A DNA stretch of 64,000 nucleotides. It comes from Trichomonas vaginalis G3. Taxonomy: Eukaryota > Parabasalia > Trichomonadida > Trichomonadidae. The DNA lies in assembly GCF_026262505.1 (NCBI RefSeq), contig NC_067206.1, forward strand, positions 1,364,001 to 1,428,000. The letters are read 5' to 3'. The translations under genes and the position numbers were made by a program. The notes below the pieces were generated by a model that was given only the letters and a program-made list of their open reading frames with translations, had not been told where the DNA came from and made no database searches. Shown piece after piece: positions 33,481-43,040 of this stretch; within the stretch, counting starts at the first letter, position 1; the number at the start of each line of letters is the position of its first letter.

Positions 33481-33489
33481 TTAGGTAAA

Positions 33490-33795
33490 TTGCTTCGTCA
33501 AATCCTTCTGGCATTCCGAGTCCTTCCTTCCGACAGGAAAAGTTTTTCCCGACAACTGGAAAAAATTTTCCGGACAAAAGAAAAAATTTTTCCTTCCGAC
33601 AGGAAAAAATTTTCCAGTTGTCCGTCCGTAAACCATTCAAATTTTCGAAAATTGAGAACTTTTTGTCGAACTTCAGAAAAAGTTTTTCCTTCCAACAGAA
33701 AAAGTTTTTCCTTCCGACAGAAAAATTTTTTCCTTCCAACAGGAAAAGTTTTTCCTTCCGACAGGAAAGGTTTTTCCTTCCAACAGGACACAAAC
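33490..33795. repeat. Short tandem repeat, CCTTCCGACAGGAAAAAGTT type
   Basis: Imperfect units of about 21-24 bp with TTTTTCC and GGAAAAA arms make each unit partly palindromic. The array is open in several frames on both strands; I take those frames as by-products. It occupies the same relative place as the 21-bp array of element D (60,598-60,945). Confidence 0.75.
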
Positions 33796-33797
33796 GA

Positions 33798-34082
33798 ATG
33801 ACTGACGTTCCTCTTCCTGAATGCCTTCCAAAGCCAGAAGAACCTAAAGCACCAGCCCCTGCACCAAATTACTACCAATTTCCACCTCAAGGTTACTACC
33901 AATTTCCACTACAAGGCTTCCCGAACTACCCTCCTCTGCCTATGCCTTACTTCCCCAACCCTTGGATGTTCCAGCAAGCTCCACCCCAACAATTCCAATC
34001 TCAATCCAAATCGAAGAGAGACCAAGAGTTCTTCGTAATGAGTGTAAAGGACCCAAAAATAAAGTTTATGTTAGAATGTTAG
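33798..34082 (+). CDS. Pro/Tyr/Gln-rich protein, about 94 aa (element B)
   Basis: From the ATG at 33,798 (MTDVPLPECLPKPEEPK) the frame is Pro-rich with repeated PQGYYQFPLQGFPNYPP-like phrases and a basic Ser/Gln-rich stretch. Its last codons run into the repeat-rich region that follows, so the true end may differ. It may be the tail of a larger virion protein. Low-complexity composition limits certainty. Confidence 0.35.
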   Translation: MTDVPLPECLPKPEEPKAPAPAPNYYQFPPQGYYQFPLQGFPNYPPLPMPYFPNPWMFQQAPPQQFQSQSKSKRDQEFFVMSVKDPKIKFMLEC

Positions 34083-34680
34083 ATCTAACATGTTTTCTAA
34101 CATGTTTTCTAACCTCTTGAATTTTCATGAATTTTCCCGAAATAAAAAATAAAGTTAGTTTTATTTTTTTTATTTTTTGTATAAAAGATATGATTTCAGG
34201 GATTTTTTTGACGAAGTGTCAACCTTCACTTCGTCAAAAAATAACAGTTATCTAATGAAAAAGTGTCATTTTTTTCATTTTTTTGTATGTAAAGACATGA
34301 TTTCAGGGGATTTTTTTTTGACGAAGTGTCAACCTTCACTTCGTCAAAAAATAACAGTTATCTATTGAAAAAGTGTCATGATTTCATCGTAAATGTTTTG
34401 TCATGACTTTCATGTACATGCTTTGTCAAGACTTCATCGTACATGTTTGTCAAGACTTCTTCGTAAATGTTTTTGTCAAGACTTCTTCGTACATGTTTTG
34501 TCAAGACTTCTTCGTAATGAGTGTAAGGACCCAAAAATAAAGTTTATGTTAGAATGTTAGATCTAACATGTTTTCTACATCGTTTTCTAAGCCTCTTGAA
34601 TTTTCATGAATTTTCCCGAAATAAAAAAATAAAGTTAGTTTTATTTTTTTTTTATTTTTTTTTATTTTGTATAAAAAAAA
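34025..34680. repeat. Direct repeats and foldbacks with AGATCT and TTTTTGACGAAG palindromes (element B)
   Basis: A block of about 150 bp beginning near GTAATGAGTGTAAAGGACCC occurs twice (about 34,036 and 34,516). It contains the palindrome TGTTAGATCTAACA. Between the copies are two foldbacks, TTTTTTGACGAAG with CTTCGTCAAAAAA (about 34,200-34,350), and about five units of TGTCAAGACTTCTTCGTACA type (34,380-34,515). No gene is seen here. Confidence 0.8.
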
Positions 34681-34886
34681 TGTCAAACATCGGCACAACA
34701 ACACTTCAAACAACGCACCAAACTCTTAGTCATGAATCCTACTCAATGTTAGTAGAGATGAAAAGCTTCATTCCTTCTTCATATACTTTTGAAACAGAAA
34801 TCCAGAAGATAAAGCAAGAACTTTTAACAAGGAATTTAGCGTAGTGCGAAAGATGAAACAAATGAACAGTATCTTTATGAATGCAT
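34680..34886 (+). pseudogene. N-terminal part of the 56,784-type protein (element B)
   Basis: MLVEMKSFIPSSYTFETEIQ and the following KIKQELL phrase match the protein at 56,784 in element D. The region runs into the unsequenced gap. Broken. Confidence 0.5.
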
Positions 34887-34911
34887 NNNNNNNNNNNNNN
34901 NNNNNNNNNNN
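34887..34911. other. Assembly gap, 25 N
   Basis: Twenty-five undetermined bases. Different gene content on its two sides compared with element D means the join across this gap should not be taken as proof of contiguity. Confidence 0.95.
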
Positions 34912-34939
34912 ATGAATTGACAGTCATGTGTTTCCATCT

Positions 34940-35217
34940 TCATTTGGTACAAACTCGTAATGAAAAGCTATTTATTTCTACAATTCCTTCTTCTTTCAGT
35001 TGTGCAAGAAACTCACGTAAAGACTGTAAAGTTTGTACTTCAATGTAAACTTCTTTTGAAAATTTTCGTAAAATGTAATTATACAGTCTTCTAACGTTGT
35101 ATCGTCTTTAAAGTATTTGTATATGTGAATGTTTTGGGCGCTTAAAGACTGTTCGTCATTTTCTATCTCGACTTGAAGTATAAAGTCAATCTTTCTGAAA
35201 GCACGTGTTATATACAT
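34940..35217 (-). pseudogene. Small unknown protein (element B)
   Basis: From ATG at 35,217 the sequence reads MYITRAFRKIDFILQVEIEND and onward, with a later phrase LREFLAQLKEEGIVEI in another frame. It looks like a small alpha/beta protein of about 90 residues. Broken; family unknown. Confidence 0.35.
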
Positions 35218-35380
35218 ATTTGTTTATGCCAATGTTACTTCTCTTCATTATGTCACAATCCAGTCTGTTGGAAACTTAAACGTTACTCTGTCCCCTTTAT
35301 TTTGACGTCAGGGTTTTCACTACTGAACGCAACAGATAAAGTATTTTGCTATACATTTAATTCGGATAAAAATAAACCAT

Positions 35381-35639
35381 TTACTCTTTCTTTGCTTCAG
35401 CTTCTTTAGCTTTTGCTTCAGCTTCTTCTCTAGCTTTCTTCGCCAGTAGTCTTGGGTTCTTTGTTCTTCCAGCAGCTAATGCAGCAAGTTGTTTTTCACT
35501 AAGTTTTCTCTTTGGTCTCTCTGGCTTTTGTTCTTTTTTTTGTTCCTTCAGTTCGGATAAAATTTGCTCACGAATTTCTTCTTCAATGCTTCAACATCTA
35601 TGACCCCTTGGTCTTGTCCGTAGGGCTTGGCTGAGTCAT
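35381..35639 (-). pseudogene. Basic coiled-coil protein (element B)
   Basis: Minus-strand coding-like sequence reads EEIREQILSELKEQKKEQK, then RPKRKLSEKQLAALAAGR, then an Ala/Glu/Lys repeat (AKKAREEAEAKAKEAE). The middle phrase resembles DNA- or chromatin-associated basic motifs seen in large DNA viruses. Broken. Confidence 0.4.
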
Positions 35640-35684
35640 TTGACTGCAGAAAAAAACAAAAATAAAACTTTTAACCGATGTAAA

Positions 35685-36116
35685 ATGAGCTTGTCAAAAT
35701 CAGAACGAGAGTCTATTATATTAAATGACGCAAGAGGAATACAACATCCTTTCTATTACGTAAGTCAGAGTAAAGATGGTAAAATATACGTAAGAAAAAG
35801 AAAGGTTCCATTAGCGAATGCAGAAAGCGACAACATAAGGCATGGCAAGGTGTAAGTCCACGAAGCCCATATAAAACCTTCTGTTCAAACTGAGCCACCA
35901 ATAGAACCAGAAGAAAAGAAGCCAGATGTACTTTCAATAACGAACCAAGAGCTTATTGCAAAGTTCGTGAATTTCATTGAAAAACAAACCGAGTCAAAGA
36001 ACCCTGACCCACCAGTGAAAGAAGTTGAGACAAAAGAGAATGTACAGTTCATGGAAAATGTCAAGAAACAACTTCCACCACGAATGCCAAGAAAAAGAGT
36101 GAGAATAATGAAGTAA
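35685..36116 (+). pseudogene. Charged protein upstream of the capsid-like gene (element B)
   Basis: MSLSKSERESIILNDARG begins the region; a later stretch has VLSITNQELIAKFVNF and a basic end PRMPRKRVRIMK. The organisation (short alpha/beta head, acidic middle, basic tail) resembles the 78-aa gene at 38,244, which shares the KMKDGRVQFRKIK-like phrase SKDGKIYVRKRKVP. Broken. Confidence 0.4.
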
Positions 36117-36143
36117 ATAGATATTTTTATCTGAAGTAAATAC

Positions 36144-37721
36144 ATGCAGAACGAACAGCTAAACGAATTTACTCCAGCAGAGCATATTCATCAGATTCGC
36201 TCATATTTCGATATCATAGACAATGCAGTTCAAATTGGTGACACTAATAGAAAATATTCTGACGCAAAGATTCCATCACAACCTGGAACTGCTAAAGATA
36301 ACACATGGGTAACATTCAATCTCTCACCTCCTGGTAAAAATATGTTGGACCTTTACAATACATTCATTACGTATAAAATGGAAGGTCAATTTATTGTAGA
36401 TAAAGAAATTGGTTCAGGTTCCAATAAAACAAACCCACCAGGATTTTGGATTGGTTTCGATGACGCTTTCTATGCAGTTGCTGGATATTCAAATCCTTGC
36501 AAATGGTCGTATCGTATATTCTCAAGACAATGCAAGAGAAGAAGCATATATAACTTCAAACTCACAAACTACCGAACAAATAAAGAAAGTAGATGTTTTC
36601 TCAAAGACTCACATGAAGATGTATGGAGTCATTCGGGAACATGCAGAACAGGACAAATTGTTAGTGGTCCAATTACAGCAGGAAAATCATTTGATTTTAA
36701 GCTTCGTTTAAGAATTCCTGTTAGAAGATTCCTTCCATTAGAAGCTATTCGATTTATTCCAGCTTTTGCAGGAAACATTCAGCTTAAAGTAAAGTTCAGT
36801 AGCGACGCCTTACAATGCACATCTATATCTGTAAATGATATCATTGCTTTCAATCCAACTCTTAAAGTTGCATTTGCTTCAGATTCAAATCCACCGACAA
36901 ATAAATTTGTTCCATGGAATGAACCATTCACTATGATAACGAAGGCAGTAGAAGCTAGTGGAACAGTTACTATTACAAACTGTAACCCAGCAACTATTTC
37001 GAACAAAGATGGATTTTAATGAATGTTTCATTCATCCAAAGTCATTCTCTTTAGACCCTAACATTATACAGAACTTGTAGAACATTATACAAACGAGGCT
37101 TTATGTTTTCCTGTTAAAGTTATGGATTGGATTCCTATGGACGGTTCATTCTCAAAGAATACAGATAGTTCAAGTGCAACATTTACAGCAGCTTATACGC
37201 CTATTAATGTTAAAAGTATTTGGGCACTATTTAGAAAGAAAGACAACTATTATGTTAATTTTGAGAACCCTAAGTTTAAATATCTTCAGCTTTCCATGGG
37301 AGCTTATAGAAATATGCCTGCAGAACCTGAAAAATCATATGGACCTGTATTTTATGAAATGGTTGCGAACGCCTGCAATACACAATGATATGATAGAGTT
37401 TAATGAAGATGTTATGAGGTCATTGGTGGATGATGGTAGTGTGGAACATAAATGGGATAGCTATGACAACACACATTTCTTATGTGGTTTTCCAACAGAA
37501 GTGGACTTTTGCTTCCAGCAAAGTCAAACATCTACTGCTCCAATAACATACAAATTGTCTGTTAAAGGACCTATTGAACTAGCAACTGAAAATGTACCAA
37601 AGCCACTTATTGGATTTATGAGGGATTGTTGCTTTGCCATTCAGGGCGTGCTAATGGCATCCCCATAATAAGATTAGATGACTATAACTTAGCTACGGAC
37701 GACAGTGAGAATAAAGGATGA
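36144..37721 (+). pseudogene. Major-capsid-like protein (element B)
   Basis: After AGATATTTTTATCTGAAG comes a long beta-rich coding region. It starts MQNEQLNEFTPAEHIHQIRS and includes TFNLSPPGKNMLDLYNTFI, a segment FRLRIPVRRFLPLEAIRFIP-like near 36,710 and a C-terminal half with FFMKDNY-like and THFLCGFPTEVDFCF stretches. Length (about 520 codons) and beta content suit a double-jelly-roll capsid protein of Polintons. The call is by composition, order and length, as no catalytic motif exists for this family. Broken. Confidence 0.5.
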
Positions 37722-37744
37722 ACGTTTATTTTTAAAGCTTATAA

Positions 37745-38195
37745 ATGAGTTCTTCATCAAGCTCTCGTGAACCTTCACCATCTATGAAACAAATTACCAA
37801 ACGATTATGGAGCACCTATTGAATATTTTACGAGCTGCACAATGGCAAAGACAGTCTCACCAAGGTAGGTGTTCCACCAGCTCCTGTCAAAAATAGCATT
37901 TGGTCAAGTCCTTATATAAGATATGGTCTCCCACTAGGTTTGCTAGCTACAGCAGTAGCAGTTATGATGTTGAAAAGAAATAAAGCAAATGTTGTAAATA
38001 ATACTGAAGTAGCTGAAGTTAAACAAACTCCAACAACTTCGCCAAAACCAACGCCTTCACAAGCAAAACCTCAATGACTCCTGAACTATGGAAGTACAAA
38101 CTCCTGTTCAAAAGTCAACTCCTAAACCGACTCCAACATTTAAACCAGAACCTACTCCTCAAATAAATCGTAAAACTCCTGCGTTTCCTTACTGA
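37745..38195 (+). pseudogene. Single-pass membrane protein with Pro/Thr-rich tail (element B)
   Basis: After TTTATTTTTAAAGCTTATAA the ATG at 37,745 begins MSSSSSSREPSPSM. A single membrane segment YGLPLGLLATAVAVMMLK follows near 37,930, then KNKANVV and a Pro/Thr/Lys-rich tail (PTTSPKPTPSQ, PKPTPTFKPEPTP). Broken. A role in a virion membrane or as an anchor is possible. Confidence 0.45.
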
Positions 38196-38243
38196 AAAAA
38201 TAACGTTATTTTTATTTAATATTAAAATTTTTATTTGATTGAA

Positions 38244-38480
38244 ATGACGACTAAAGTCACTGAAGCAATGAAACAAAAGTTTTTGGTAGAATACATTAAA
38301 TCAGGAACTATTCCAGAAGGTTTTTACATTCATACTATGAAGGATGGTAGAGTTCAGTTTAGAAAGATAAAGCAACCATTAGATAAAGAAGGAATTTTGA
38401 GAAAGATTAAACTTCATGAGGACAACATTGCTAAACTTAAGAAGAAGTTAGAAGAGTTGGAGAAAGGAAGAGAGTTATAA
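38244..38480 (+). CDS. 78-aa coiled-coil protein (element B)
   Basis: I prefer the ATG at 38,244 (MTTKVTEAMKQKF) over the non-ATG codon three codons upstream. The frame includes GRVQFRKIKQPL and a C-terminal coiled coil (LHEDNIAKLKKKLEELEKG). It looks whole. Function unknown. Confidence 0.5.
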   Translation: MTTKVTEAMKQKFLVEYIKSGTIPEGFYIHTMKDGRVQFRKIKQPLDKEGILRKIKLHEDNIAKLKKKLEELEKGREL

Positions 38481-38504
38481 AGCAATGAATTAACAGAGTG
38501 AAAA

Positions 38505-38560
38505 AAACAGGTGAAAAAAGAGGTGAGATCTCACCACTTCACCTAAATTTATTTTTGTGC
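38505..38560. repeat. GGTGAGATCTCACC palindrome block (element B)
   Basis: AACAGGTGAAAAAAGAGG is followed by the 14-bp palindrome GGTGAGATCTCACC and ACTTCACC. A close relative (CAGGTTAGATCTCACCTC) lies after the KilA-N gene of element D at about 60,260. It falls downstream of a coding region in both places. Confidence 0.7.
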
Positions 38561-38645
38561 TATGTTTTCATACGTGTGAGGGTGGTGATATCATTAATTT
38601 TTAAGTTTTATTTTTAAAATTATTTTTTATTTTATTTTTATATAA

Positions 38646-38965
38646 ATGACGAAAACTATTGAGATAACAAACTACAACGATCATGAGTTCAAGAATTTGT
38701 TCTTCGTTCTCGTGAAAATACATTCTATCAGATACGAGGGAGAAAGGGTAAAGTTAGTTTGAGCGTTTATGAAGGAATGAAGAATGGAAAGTTTATACAA
38801 GCATACGATACAAACGGTAAGCGTGTTTCATTAGCTTTGTCAAAACTTACAGGTATAAACTATAACAGTGATTTTGACCTATATGAAGAAGAAAGTGAGT
38901 CAGAAGATTATGAGCTGTTATATGAAGCACAGCAATGGGAGGAGTTGCAATACTTTTGTAAGTGA
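38646..38965 (+). pseudogene. Small acidic protein (element B)
   Basis: After TTTATTTTTATATAA the ATG at 38,646 begins MTKTIEITNYNDHEF. The later part reads YEGMKNGKFIQAYDTNGKRV and an acidic end EEESESEDYELLYEAQQ. It is the rightmost recognisable gene of element B. Broken. Confidence 0.4.
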
Positions 38966-39145
38966 AAACGTTTATTTTTTACATTAGTGAGGTGAAGTGG
39001 TTGGCGGCTTTGTAAATATTTAAGGTTAAGTTAGTGTTGTCGTTTGTGTTGTAAAATATACGTTAACGGTTTTGTAAAGTGTCAAATTCACATATAATGG
39101 GTAAGGAGGCGCGCAGTGCCTCCGTACACTTGATATGTATACTAA

Positions 39146-39916
39146 CTATCTTTGCCTTTCGACTGTTGGAGTGTCAACTTTTTCGAAGTCAAAGATGACT
39201 TGATGAATCGAATCATTCTGCCACTCTCTCTGAATGTCGAAAGTCAAGAATTGTGGCCATGATGTGTTCCTTGTAGTTGACAAATGATATTGAATGGCAT
39301 GATCGAGATCTGGTTCTCCAATTCTGGTGTGAATCGAGTAGCAATTGTTTGTTCGTTGGCACTTATCACGGTAAGTGATTCGGAAGAGTTGACCGATTCC
39401 TGGTATTTGCTCTGCGAGATCTGTGATCAATCTTGTCATCGTGTCATCACAATCTTGTGCCTCATATGTTGAGTTACCAAGTAATGTGGCAAGTTCATTG
39501 GGAACGAAGACTAATCCTTTGGACTTCAATGAATTCAAATTTGTAAAGATACTTGACATCTCTGTTACGATGGGAGAGGACTGATTGGCAACCTTCAAAA
39601 CTTCTGTTCTCACTTCGGATATGTAGACAGAAACCTGTAAACATACGTTCAAATGACACGTATTTCCCATATTATGAAGACCAACAATACCACTTTAATT
39701 GGGTAAAGGTAGTTCGCCTCTTGTGATGACTGTATGATATCGACAGCTTGATGAAGCGACAGCAATGATGTTCCGCTTTGATGGTTTCATGGAGGGTGCA
39801 ACAACAGCAGCGACGGTATCGCTTGAAGGAAGAACCTTTGTTGGTGTAAAATCTTCGAAAAGGAGTAACTCTTCATTATCATTCAGGGGTGATCCATCAA
39901 TGTTATAATTTGTCAA
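39146..39916 (-). pseudogene. Ubiquitin-specific protease (C19) fragment
   Basis: The phrase GIVGLHNMGNTCHLNVCLQ matches the Cys box of USPs (GLxNxGNTCYxNxxLQ), with the nucleophile Cys present. YEAQDCDDTMTRLITDL fits the QQDAxEFxxxLL box. The upstream part is Ser/Thr-rich. An in-frame TAA (39,695-39,697) lies eight codons before the MGNTC phrase, and the His-box part of the domain is absent. This is a truncated host gene copy lying between a transposase remnant and element B. Confidence 0.65.
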
Positions 39917-39955
39917 ACCGACAAACCTGATATGATCAGAGGAAGTGATGTGCGC

Positions 39956-41976
39956 TCACCTCGAAAACCATTTTTCATGCAGGACCAGCATGACTGAAAC
40001 GTGCAAAGAAACGCTCGAGACAATCTGCCTGTCTTGGGCAATGGCGTTGTTGCGTTCAACGTCTGCTTCTTCGTGGCTTCTCTTCATCACCACGGCAGTA
40101 AGGTGATATTTCTGGATTCCAATATAGCCCCGGTCGGCAAGTACAGGATATTGGTAATCATCAAATCCTCGCTTTACTGTCAAAAAATCCGAATGACAAA
40201 TCGAAAATCTTCTTGTCATGGACTGCAGCCATAAACTCAACGTTTTGATGTATGGCTTTTCCATCTGGTGACACGAGGACTTGGAGCTTAATACCATTGC
40301 AGTGGTTTTTTTCATCCCAACTATAAAGCCTCTCTTCCTTTACCGAAGGAATGTTGAAAGGAATTGTAGTGCTGTCTACAGCTGCAACAGCATCAGGGAA
40401 GTTTGTAAATTTGTTCTTCATTGTCTCGTAAACGAAAAAGGGGATTTGACGGAGTCAAATCCCCGCTCACAAAAAGTGGACTTTACATGTCAAATTTTAA
40501 ATGCATGTAAGGTCCACTTTTATGAGTTTTAGGAAGGAATTGGAGGCCATGAGTTACTGACATTTCATCAGTATCTCATAGCCTCCAATTCCTTCTTAAA
40601 ATGGGAGAAACTTTGTCCGAATAGTTTAACATTCGGACAAAGTTTCTCCCATTTTAAGAAGGAATTGGAGGGTAAGAGATATACCAATGAATGTATATCT
40701 CTTACCATCCAATTCCTTCTAGAAAGTGTGCAAACTTTGGGTTAATTGCAAACTATTAACCCAAAGTTTGGACACTTTCAAGTGGAGATGGAAGGCTTTG
40801 GGGTATATATTAATACAATATACCTCAAAGCCTTCCATCTCCACTACAAATGGGAGAAACTTTGTCAGAATAGTTTAACATTCGGACAAAGTTTCTCCCA
40901 TATTTCAATGTAATTGCTACCTGTGAGGTACTGATTTGAAGTCAGTGCTTCACAGGTAGCAATATTCACAAAATTTAAAAACATTTTATCAGTTCGTTAG
41001 ATAACTAGAGCCTCCTAGGTACTGAACCAGAATCAGTGCCTAGGGGACTCTAGTTATCTATATAAATCTGAGAAACTTTGAGGAAATTGTTCGGCATTTC
41101 CTCAAAGTTTCTCAGTAATTTAGTGAGGAATGTTCGTTATCGTGTAAATATTTATAATATATACATGATAACAAACATTCCCCGCTAAAAGATGTAAAAT
41201 CTTATAAGAAATAATTCCAAAAGAATAACAAATTTTATATGAAACTGAACCTTATGATGTAGTGATTCAAGATCACCGCTTCATAAGATTCAGTTTCAAT
41301 CTCAAGTATCTCAAAAGTAAGGCTCTATTTTTTGCCATGTAAAGTGTCACTTTTTTGTCAAACCGTTTTTATCGTTTTCGTTTACAACAATTGAAGTTAA
41401 CGGTGGACAGTGATTGGGAAGAAAATAGCTCGCAAAGATTGGAAATGCAACATTGGTAGTTCTTGTAACTAATTTGGAATAGCATGACTGGGAAATATGT
41501 AGCAACGGACATAATGCTGAATAGGGCAAGTATGTGCAGTAATATGTGAGCGTGAGGAAGAGAGACTCGATTGTTGAAAATTTGACCCTCCTTCCTCTTC
41601 TGGCCCTTCCACAGTTGGATTCAATAATGTCAGCGAGGTATTCCAACTGTTCATATGTGAAGTTGCACAATGATCGGAGCTGGAGCTTTGGATGCATCCT
41701 GATGAATATTGAAATCGAGAACCTGAGCATTGGATTGGTCAATGTCATCTCTTTTGCCTCTTCTTCATTTAATGGCTCTTCATCTGTGTCGGAATTCTCA
41801 GGTGTAACAGTAACAACAATGTTCGCCCTTCTGGATTCTTTTATCTTGGTGATGATATCTTCATCGCATGGTTCATCAATGTTGATAAATGAAGTGATTA
41901 AAAGATATAAAAATCTTATCAAATTTGAAATAGAGTTCAAAATTAATAAATAATGAAACCCAATCAATTTAATCAT
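39956..41976 (-). mobile_element. DDE_4-type DNA transposon (Harbinger/IS5-like), transposase split by a hairpin array
   Basis: The N-terminal part (41,976-41,347) contains a helix-turn-helix of the HTH_Tnp_4 type: FTYEQLEYLADIIESNCG, then TIESLFLTLTYYCTYLPYSALCPLLHISQSCYSKL. The DDE part begins at 40,421: AVDSTTIPFNIPS, YSWDEKNHCNGIKLQVLVSPDG, VLADRGYIGIQKYHL. Near 40,000 the frame shifts, since an ERFFARFS-like phrase lies in the neighbouring frame. Between HTH and DDE parts sits about 900 bp of palindromes (40,436-41,303). No clear terminal repeats were found. The transposase is dead here. Confidence 0.7.
40436..41303. repeat. Hairpin array 1: 13 consecutive palindromes
   Basis: Thirteen foldbacks follow each other with spacers of a few to about 50 bases: 40,440-40,464; 40,470-40,522; 40,529-40,594; 40,599-40,652; 40,656-40,720; 40,722-40,780; 40,781-40,846; 40,849-40,901; 40,911-40,963; 40,999-41,061; 41,068-41,116; 41,124-41,185; 41,240-41,300 (edges approximate). 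Stems are about 11-27 bp with few mismatches. Two are near copies (GGGAGAAACTTTGTC), two share GAAGGAATTGGA. Four have the same apex, TACTGA...TCAGTGC or close to it, on different stems. Confidence 0.85.
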
Positions 41977-42152
41977 ATCTAGATATCCTAATATATATCA
42001 TTTTAAACTTGAAATTAAGAAACTGTGAAGAATTAAAAAACGTTTAAAATCTTTCATACAATTTAATCATATCTATATATTCTAGTATATATCATTTTAA
42101 ACTCGAAATTAAGAAACTGTGAAGAATTAAAAAAACGTTTAAAATCTTTTAA
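41965..42152. repeat. Tandem duplication, 94-bp period
   Basis: CAATTTAATCATATCTAGAT and CAATTTAATCATATCTATAT begin two successive copies, 94 bp apart, each ending AAAAACGTTTAAAATCTTT. The copies differ at a few bases. The duplication lies at the 5' edge of the transposase remnant. Confidence 0.85.
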
Positions 42153-42204
42153 TAGAAATAGTTTATTTAAAAAATAAAAGTTTAACTGGTGCATAAGTAA
42201 AAAT

Positions 42205-42290
42205 TAGATTCTCGAACTTATTATTATTTTTGATTGAAATATTAAAATAGTATTCCAATCAAAAATAATAATAAGTTCGAGAATCGTAAT
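42205..42290. repeat. Long foldback, stem about 33 bp
   Basis: ATTCTCGAACTTATTATTAT and its reverse complement flank a short loop (GAAATATTAAAATAGTATT) at about 42,230-42,250. Pairing is almost perfect. Confidence 0.85.
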
Positions 42291-42358
42291 TTTAGAACTT
42301 TTTTACATTCTTCACGCCTGTAAAAATATTTCATAATTACAGATTTTATTAATTACTA

Positions 42359-42668
42359 CTTTTTTAGATACATTCTAAAGCTGGCGAAGCAACGCTAAAG
42401 TGATGATTAACAGTGAATCACTGCGACGACCCAACATAATATATTGAGATTAATTTTCTAGGTATGGTTGAAATGGCGGAGACCTTCTGGCTGTGCCTCA
42501 GAGCCCCTAAAATATTTCAAAAGAAATATTTCTACCATTTCGTCGAAAGATTAATCTCTGACTATGTCCGAGATAGCATCACTCAGGCGAAAGTATTACG
42601 CCGAGAATACCGATAGAAGTTTCTATCTAGTATAAGCGCCAGTATTTAGAAGAAAACATCTAAAAAAA
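42359..42668. repeat. Multibranched foldback of about 310 bp (candidate structured RNA or DNA)
   Basis: Outer arms TTTTTTAGAT (42,360) and ATCTAAAAAA (42,658) pair. Inside them TCTAAAGCTGGCG pairs with CGCCAGTATTTAGA. Internal helices include AGTGAT/ATCACT, GAGATTAAT/ATTAATCTC, AAATGG/CCATTT, AAATATTTC/GAAATATTT, GGCG/CGCC and GATAGAA/TTCTATC. This gives a nested, multibranch fold, unlike the simple hairpins around it. No frame of note crosses it. Confidence 0.6.
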
Positions 42669-42739
42669 TGAACTATTTGTTCCATTCAATTATCAATTTT
42701 TTTGTGAAAAAAGAAATTTTGAAATTATACTTATAATAT

Positions 42740-42800
42740 TGAAAAAAAGGGTAGTGGGGCTTCCAGGCGCGTTGCGCCCTCTAGCCCCGAAGATGTTTAG
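42740..42800 (+). repeat. Left terminus of element C with variant hairpin
   Basis: AAAAAAAGGGTAGTGGGGC is followed by the hairpin GGCGC-GTT-GCGCC (42,766-42,778) and CTCTAGCCCC. Compared with B and D the stem differs but still pairs fully. Confidence 0.85.
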
Positions 42801-42829
42801 TATAAATGAAGTTTTTATTCGGAAAATTG

Positions 42830-42970
42830 TTAGTCTTCTGGTGTGAATTCGGAGGACTCTTCTTGGATAGAGTCTTGTATTTCCTCCTCCTCTTCTTCCT
42901 CCATTGCTTCTGGGAAGAAGCCTTCTTCTGGGTCGAAAACATTATATAATGTGTCGCTTTTCACAAATTA
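42830..42970 (-). pseudogene. Acidic C-terminal gene fragment next to the terminus (element C)
   Basis: On the minus strand coding-like sequence reads SDTLYNVFDPEEGFFPEAME, then a run of seven Glu and QDSIQEESSEFTPED before a stop at 42,830. A shorter piece (DTLYNVFDPEEG) remains at the same place in element B (about 23,705-23,755). It is the tail of a gene not otherwise present in the window. Confidence 0.4.
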
Positions 42971-43040
42971 TATAATGTTTTCATGCTTTGTCACTTTTCT
43001 GTCACTTTTCAGGTAAAAACATTTTTATTATTATATATAA

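Larger units (their letters stand above)
23458..39000. mobile_element. Element B: PolB-type Maverick/Polinton
   Basis: The left end begins with an A-tract followed by GGTAGTGGGG, the same terminus as elements C and D. Gene content includes methyltransferase, integrase, protein-primed-type DNA polymerase B, tail-collar protein, structural candidates and a capsid-like gene. The right end is not marked by a copy of the terminal repeat; recognisable element coding stops near 38,965. Shared genes are nearly identical to C and D by eye, so insertion was recent. It is a fossil with more than ten breaks and one unsequenced gap (34,887-34,911). Confidence 0.85.

Noticed and set aside
33490-33902. Frames of Lys/Phe repeats such as VGRKNFFCRKEKLFLL
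   Set aside because: Low-complexity translation of a short tandem repeat, open on both strands.
39098-39125. Right end of element B at GGTAAGGAGGCGCGCAGTGCC
   Set aside because: It has a palindromic feel, but it does not match the terminal repeat seen at B left or D right, so I do not use it as an end.
42359-42668. Group I intron, because of GACTATGTCCG
   Set aside because: Only one core-like word is present; the partner word is missing in the right position, and no exon or homing gene flanks it.
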